Source: Phormidesmis priestleyi Ana (GTDB lineage: Bacteria > Cyanobacteriota > Cyanobacteriia > Phormidesmidales > Phormidesmidaceae). Taken from it: a DNA stretch of 43,206 nucleotides. Location: assembly GCA_001314865.1 (NCBI GenBank), contig LJZR01000034.1:1-43206 (forward strand), given 5' to 3'. Positions 40,202 through 43,206 of the stretch are shown one piece after another. The notes below the pieces were generated by a model, which did no database searches, had not been told where the DNA came from, and saw only the letters and a list, made by a program, of their open reading frames with translations. The position numbers were made by a program, and so were the translations under genes. Numbering within the stretch: position 1 is the first letter of the stretch; each line of letters opens with the position of its first letter.

Positions 40202-40558
40202 GTGAGCTTCGCGCTGAATTGTAATTCTGACGTTCTAGAAGCCATTGGTAGGGAAGCCAAGATAGCAGGCGTAAGCCGAACGCAATATATTAATAAGCTA
40301 CTGGAGAATGCCGTTCAGATGCCTAAACCGCTTACCTCTGGTACTTCCTTGGAGGAACTGAAGGCACACTCAAGGCTGTTTAGTGACGATGTACTCAACA
40401 GGATTCCTGCGATCGCTCAAAAGGAGCGTCGGAGCACCGATCAGATGTTGCTTCATCTTGTCGAATTAGGAATAGCGTCTATAAGTAGCGGGTCTGAGCA
40501 TTCCGGAAATACAGTACAGTTAGGCTTAGTAACTCCTTTACACCAGCAAAAGCATTAG
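40202..40558 (+). CDS. Ribbon-helix-helix-like regulator, paralogue 1
   Basis: The 118-residue protein starts with a strand-helix-helix pattern (FALNCNSDVLEAIGREAKIAG, then SRTQYINKLLENA) typical of RHH DNA-binding proteins. A second conserved segment, DDVLNRIPAIAQKERRS followed by QMLLHLVELGIA, is shared with the protein at 40909-41346. The likely start is GTG 40202 preceded by AAGGAG; no ATG fits. It is divergent from the T4SS operon, so it may repress or activate that operon and itself, like plasmid-encoded conjugation regulators. Target is inferred. Confidence 0.65.
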   Translation: MSFALNCNSDVLEAIGREAKIAGVSRTQYINKLLENAVQMPKPLTSGTSLEELKAHSRLFSDDVLNRIPAIAQKERRSTDQMLLHLVELGIASISSGSEHSGNTVQLGLVTPLHQQKH

Positions 40559-40908
40559 TACTTTCTGACTTCTGCATAAATCCAGTCCTATTGTTTAATA
40601 CGCTACATGAATGTGACGAGTAGGTTGTTAGGTAAGTATAGAAGGCTAAAGCAACTTCTCACAGCAGAGCGCATCATTAATAATACGGATGTTTTGTGTG
40701 CTGATACTCACTTCTTAAAGAAGTCCGGATTACTGGAGAAAGAATAGTACTCGCTAACATTACGTATAAACATATACTTATTTGGGCATATTCTACTGAG
40801 GCTTTTCATTGCTAATCAAGTATTGATATCTCCTCAATGCTCTTACGTAGACGGATTCACTCCTAACTTTAAACCTTCTAACCATCTCAACTTCTATTGA
40901 TCACTATC
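40559..40908. other. Intergenic region between the two RHH-like genes
   Basis: 350 bp without a supported gene. It contains a 46-codon open frame (40607-40747) that lacks a ribosome binding site and family similarity. AT-rich sequence before the second regulator could hold its promoter, but I see no clear hexamers. No strong hairpin was found. Confidence 0.4.
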
Positions 40909-41346
40909 ATGCCTATTAAAGAGAGAAATACATTTAGTCTTAATCTCAAAACGCAAAAAGTTGTTAGCTTTATAACCTCAGAAAAAGATAAGACCGGTGA
41001 GTCTAAGACTTCATTTATAAACGAGTTACTTGAGTGTTTGGCGAGCTGGCCTATTGTGCTGACTGCTCATACCAGAAGTCGCTCCATACTGCATGAGATA
41101 AAAGCTGTCAAAGAGTTGCTTGAGGACGACTTGATCAAACAGATTCCCCGCATTGCTGCTCGCTCGCGTAGAAATCCTGTTCAGATGTTGTTGTACTTGA
41201 TAGAAAGAGGTATAGAGGCTGACAAGCAGTTAGCTTCTACGCAGACACAGAATGTTTACGAGCTGAAGGCATCGGATAAGCATTCTGATAGAAGACGCTC
41301 GGATAGGGGGACACCATCAAGAGAGCTTAGCACTAATATCGTGTAG
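40909..41346 (+). CDS. Ribbon-helix-helix-like regulator, paralogue 2
   Basis: The 145-residue protein from ATG 40909 has an RHH-like start (NTFSLNLKTQKVVSFI, then TSFINELLECL) with a longer turn than its neighbour. The middle shows the same block as the protein at 40202-40558: DDLIKQIPRIAARSRRN followed by QMLLYLIERGIEA. A basic disordered tail ends it. The two genes look like an ancient duplication and could form hetero- or homodimers controlling the T4SS operon. An upstream in-frame TTG (40897) was not chosen. Confidence 0.6.
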   Translation: MPIKERNTFSLNLKTQKVVSFITSEKDKTGESKTSFINELLECLASWPIVLTAHTRSRSILHEIKAVKELLEDDLIKQIPRIAARSRRNPVQMLLYLIERGIEADKQLASTQTQNVYELKASDKHSDRRRSDRGTPSRELSTNIV

Positions 41347-41373
41347 CCTTGCTGCGAGCAACTCTGACTCAGA

Positions 41374-41402
41374 GGCAATTCCTCAAAAATCGAGGAATTG
41401 CC
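41374..41402. terminator. Hairpin between convergent genes, probable bidirectional terminator
   Basis: GGCAATTCCTC (41374-41384), 7-base loop, GAGGAATTGCC (41392-41402): a perfect 11-bp stem between the stop of the RHH paralogue 2 gene (41346) and the convergent coiled-coil gene stop (41437). No long T-run follows, so termination efficiency is uncertain. Confidence 0.6.
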
Positions 41403-41436
41403 GTTCTGCACTGGGTCTATCGAAGCTTTGCAGTAC

Positions 41437-41916
41437 TTAGGCTGCGTTCTCTACAGCAGTGACGCGCCGCGAAAGCGAAAGCACCTCAGTTAGTAAAGCC
41501 GCGTTGCGTTCTGCCTGCTCTGATAGTCGCTCTGCTTGCTCCGACAGTCTATTCTCGTTCCTTTCAGCTCTCTGCTGTCCTGCCAATATCAATCGCTGAT
41601 TCTGGCGGATTTCTTGCTGCATCGCATCGAACCGTTCATTAGCCGCTTGACGATCAGCGTTAGCACTATCTAATAAAGCCTGTATCTGACGGCTGGTTTC
41701 TTTTCGCAACTGGTTGATGTCTTGTCGGTCAGCATCTAACCATTCCTGGTGTCGCTCGCCTTGTTCTATAAGATGCGCAATTGTCCGCTGATTTTCTATA
41801 GCTTGATGCACCAGTGGGTGTAGAAAACTGGTCACCAAAGAATCGACAGCGCTAGTAAGCCGATCTAGCCTGCGGTCTATTTCACTGAACCCTTGAGTTG
41901 TGTTTGTGTCAGCCAT
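41437..41916 (-). CDS. Coiled-coil protein, hypothetical
   Basis: From ATG 41916 the product has 159 residues (MADTNTTQGFSEIDRRLDRL). Almost the entire length is heptad-like helix rich in Gln, Glu, Arg and Ala, with a near-duplicate RLSEQAE motif near residues 121-134. Similar coiled-coil proteins are common on cyanobacterial plasmids and phages but have no established function known to me. A GTG at 41955 would extend the protein by 13 residues; a TATAAT motif (inverse of 41947-41952) 31 bp before the ATG favours the shorter start. It is convergent with the RHH gene and next to palindrome copy 3. Confidence 0.6.
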   Translation of the reverse strand: MADTNTTQGFSEIDRRLDRLTSAVDSLVTSFLHPLVHQAIENQRTIAHLIEQGERHQEWLDADRQDINQLRKETSRQIQALLDSANADRQAANERFDAMQQEIRQNQRLILAGQQRAERNENRLSEQAERLSEQAERNAALLTEVLSLSRRVTAVENAA

Positions 41917-42042
41917 TAATCCGGCGATGATTGAGTTCACGAAACTATTATACACACGCGCTTCAAGAAAAATGCTTTGAGTGGCAAGTACTCTGAGGAC
42001 ATTAGCTCTTGCCGAGGCGGGATCTCCTTTGCGATACTACAG

Positions 42043-42116
42043 CTTAGTTCGTGTGTAAAATTTACCTTTGCTGGCGCGATTGCAGTATTAAGACAGGAAA
42101 TTACACACGAACTAAG
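42043..42116. repeat. Palindromic element, copy 3 (74 bp, 16-bp perfect inverted ends)
   Basis: CTTAGTTCGTGTGTAA (42043-42058) is exactly inverted at 42101-42116, with a 42-bp spacer that is less AT-rich than in the other copies. It lies upstream of the tnpB gene and upstream of the coiled-coil gene (divergent context). Together with copy 2 it brackets the T4SS region. Confidence 0.8.
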
Positions 42117-42151
42117 GATAAGGGGATCGACTTAACCAATCGGCGGGAAGT

Positions 42152-42182
42152 CCCGCGCTCAAATCTCTGATTGAGCGTCGGG
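42152..42182 (+). other. Imperfect hairpin upstream of tnpB, possible IS end structure
   Basis: CCCGCGCTCAAATC and GATTGAGCGTCGGG can pair with one bulge on each side around a 3-base loop. IS200/IS605-type elements carry subterminal hairpins recognised by the TnpA transposase, so this may mark the left end of the tnpB element or the right end of a lost neighbour. The region 42117-42271 otherwise contains only a TATAAT (42260-42265) close to the tnpB start. Confidence 0.4.
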
Positions 42183-42271
42183 ATGAAAGCCAGGTGAGCT
42201 TTGCGAACAATCTTGACTCAATCATTATTTAAGCGTGATAGCCAGTTTACTTAAAACGGTATAATAGATAC

Positions 42272-43206
42272 ATGTTTACGATGAATTACCAGTACAGAAT
42301 TTATCCATCTATTGAGCAAGAAACCCGCATGGATTCTTGGCTTGAGATGTTGCGTGGCGTATTCAATTATGCGTTGCGTGAGCGGAAAGATTGGATTCAA
42401 TCTAGGAAGTGCGCTATCAATGCGTGTTCTTTGTCTGGTGAATACATTGTGGCGGCGGATACGCCATACCCCGACTACTACAAACAGCAAAACGCTTTGA
42501 CAGCGGCTAAGAAGGCCCTGCCCCAGCTTAAAGATATTCAGTCTCAGGTGATTCAAGAACCTTTGCGCCGTGTGGACGCTGCGTTTGTAGCTAGAAAGGA
42601 AAGGGGTCACGGATTCCCAAGATTCAAAAAGTTTGGGCAATACCGCTCTTTCTTGTTTCCTCAGTTCAAGGAAAATCCTGTTGTTGGCAGTCAGATCAAG
42701 TTGCCAAAGCTGGGGTTGATGTCGATTGTGTTGCACCGTCCTATCCCAGACGGCTTTGCTGTCAAGACGGTTCGCATTATTCGTAAGCCTAGTGGCTGGT
42801 ACGCCACGCTTTGTATTCAAGCTGATGTCTCTATCCCTGATGTTGCCCCGCATGGTCGCAGCCTTGGAATAGATGTAGGGCTTGAATACTTTCTGTCTAC
42901 TTCTGATGGATTGCAGGTAGAACGTCCACGCTTTTTTGGTAAGTTGCAACGCAAGCTTGAATTGCTGCAACGCAGACTGAAGAATAAGCAACCGCGCTCT
43001 AATAACTTGGCAAAGCTCAGAAAGAAGATAGGCAGGGTTCACGAACAGATTGCAGCAGCGCGTCTAGACTGGCAATTCAAGCTTGCTCACCGGCTATGCG
43101 ACAACGCTCAAAGCATCTTTGTCGAAGATCTTGATTTCAGGATTATGGCTAAAGGCTTTTTGGGTAAGCACACGCTTGATGCTGGACTAGGTCAGTTTGT
43201 GAATCA
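42272..43206 (+). CDS. tnpB: TnpB-type RNA-guided nuclease of an IS200/IS605 element, 3'-truncated by window end
   Basis: An uninterrupted frame of 311 full codons runs from ATG 42272 to the window end. The N-terminal part (YRIYPSIEQETRMDSWL, FNYALRERKDW) is the typical TnpB/OrfB helix-turn-helix-like start; the central part has GFPRFKKFGQYRSFLFPQF. The RuvC-like nuclease shows the first catalytic Asp (D201 in LGIDVGLEYFLSTSDG) and second Glu (E285 in FVEDLDF). The zinc-finger CxxC pairs and the last RuvC Asp lie beyond the edge. No tnpA is present upstream, so this is a tnpB-only element that would need TnpA supplied elsewhere. TnpB family members are guided by RNA from the element right end. 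Confidence 0.9.
   Translation, partial: MFTMNYQYRIYPSIEQETRMDSWLEMLRGVFNYALRERKDWIQSRKCAINACSLSGEYIVAADTPYPDYYKQQNALTAAKKALPQLKDIQSQVIQEPLRRVDAAFVARKERGHGFPRFKKFGQYRSFLFPQFKENPVVGSQIKLPKLGLMSIVLHRPIPDGFAVKTVRIIRKPSGWYATLCIQADVSIPDVAPHGRSLGIDVGLEYFLSTSDGLQVERPRFFGKLQRKLELLQRRLKNKQPRSNNLAKLRKKIGRVHEQIAAARLDWQFKLAHRLCDNAQSIFVEDLDFRIMAKGFLGKHTLDAGLGQFVN

Noticed and set aside
40607..40747. 46-codon open frame between the RHH-like genes
   Set aside because: No ribosome binding site, no recognisable motif and unremarkable length for AT-rich intergenic DNA.
42251..43042. Minus-strand open frame opposite tnpB
   Set aside because: The plus strand encodes a clear TnpB with RuvC motifs over the same stretch; the minus frame shows no domain.
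1..43206. tRNA, rRNA or riboswitch genes
   Set aside because: No conserved rRNA stretches, tRNA-like cloverleaf segments or known riboswitch cores were noticed on reading; a covariance-model scan would be needed to exclude them fully.

Overview
The window looks cyanobacterial. The HIP1 octamer GCGATCGC recurs through most of it, in both the secreted-protein half and the secretion-system half. Several typically cyanobacterial architectures are present: a TPS haemagglutinin fused to a CHAT protease domain, a DUF928-like protein, a Ser/Thr kinase fused to CHASE2, and the recurrent LEELGHFVD segment. A filamentous, Leptolyngbya-like cyanobacterium is a reasonable guess, but genus is not determinable from sequence alone. 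A conjugation-type type IV secretion (T4SS) operon, a toxin-antitoxin pair, several IS fragments and no housekeeping genes point to a plasmid or integrative element. No replication gene, relaxase, rRNA or tRNA was recognised. Both window edges fall in what look like pieces of a TnpB-type (IS200/IS605) element, so the window may end at repeated IS copies.

Layout. 1-2400: possible IS right end abutting a broken formylglycine-generating-enzyme gene, then a 64-bp palindromic element, then a vapBC-like pair lying between two truncated copies of the last gene of the T4SS operon. 2720-8870: a secreted protein of unknown function, then two large paralogues that are near-identical for about 640 residues (protease-like segment, six-repeat lectin-like propeller, SH3b) but carry different C-terminal enzymes, a GH19-type muramidase/chitinase domain in one and a CHAP domain in the other. 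8870-10200: strong hairpin, IS1 insA remnant and a complete IS5-group insertion sequence with inverted repeats and 3-bp target duplication. 10354-22650: TpsB transporter, giant TpsA-CHAT exoprotein, convergent DUF928-like gene, and an overlapping STAND ATPase/CHASE2-kinase gene pair. 23082-25664: a ricin-lectin/M23 peptidase and a Pro/Tyr/Gln-rich exported protein. 25878-39878 (minus strand): T4SS operon, promoter-proximal to distal: VirB2-like, VirB3-like, VirB4, VirB5/TrbJ-like, VirB6-like, VirB8-like, VirB10, VirB9-like candidate, unknown, VirD4, two unknowns. 40200-42000: two related ribbon-helix-helix-like regulators and a coiled-coil protein. 42272-end: tnpB.

How the parts may work together (inference). 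Three separate cell-wall-degrading enzymes (GH19, CHAP, M23), each joined to carbohydrate-binding modules, suggest a set of lectin-guided lysins. In the first two the targeting chassis is kept and the catalytic warhead is swapped, as in polymorphic toxins, but no recognised Sec signal or immunity gene accompanies them. The TpsA-CHAT/DUF928/STAND/kinase block looks like a surface-exposed protease plus a signalling pair. A palindrome with conserved arms (TTCGTGTGTAA/TTACACACGAA) occurs three times, including at both outer ends of the T4SS region.
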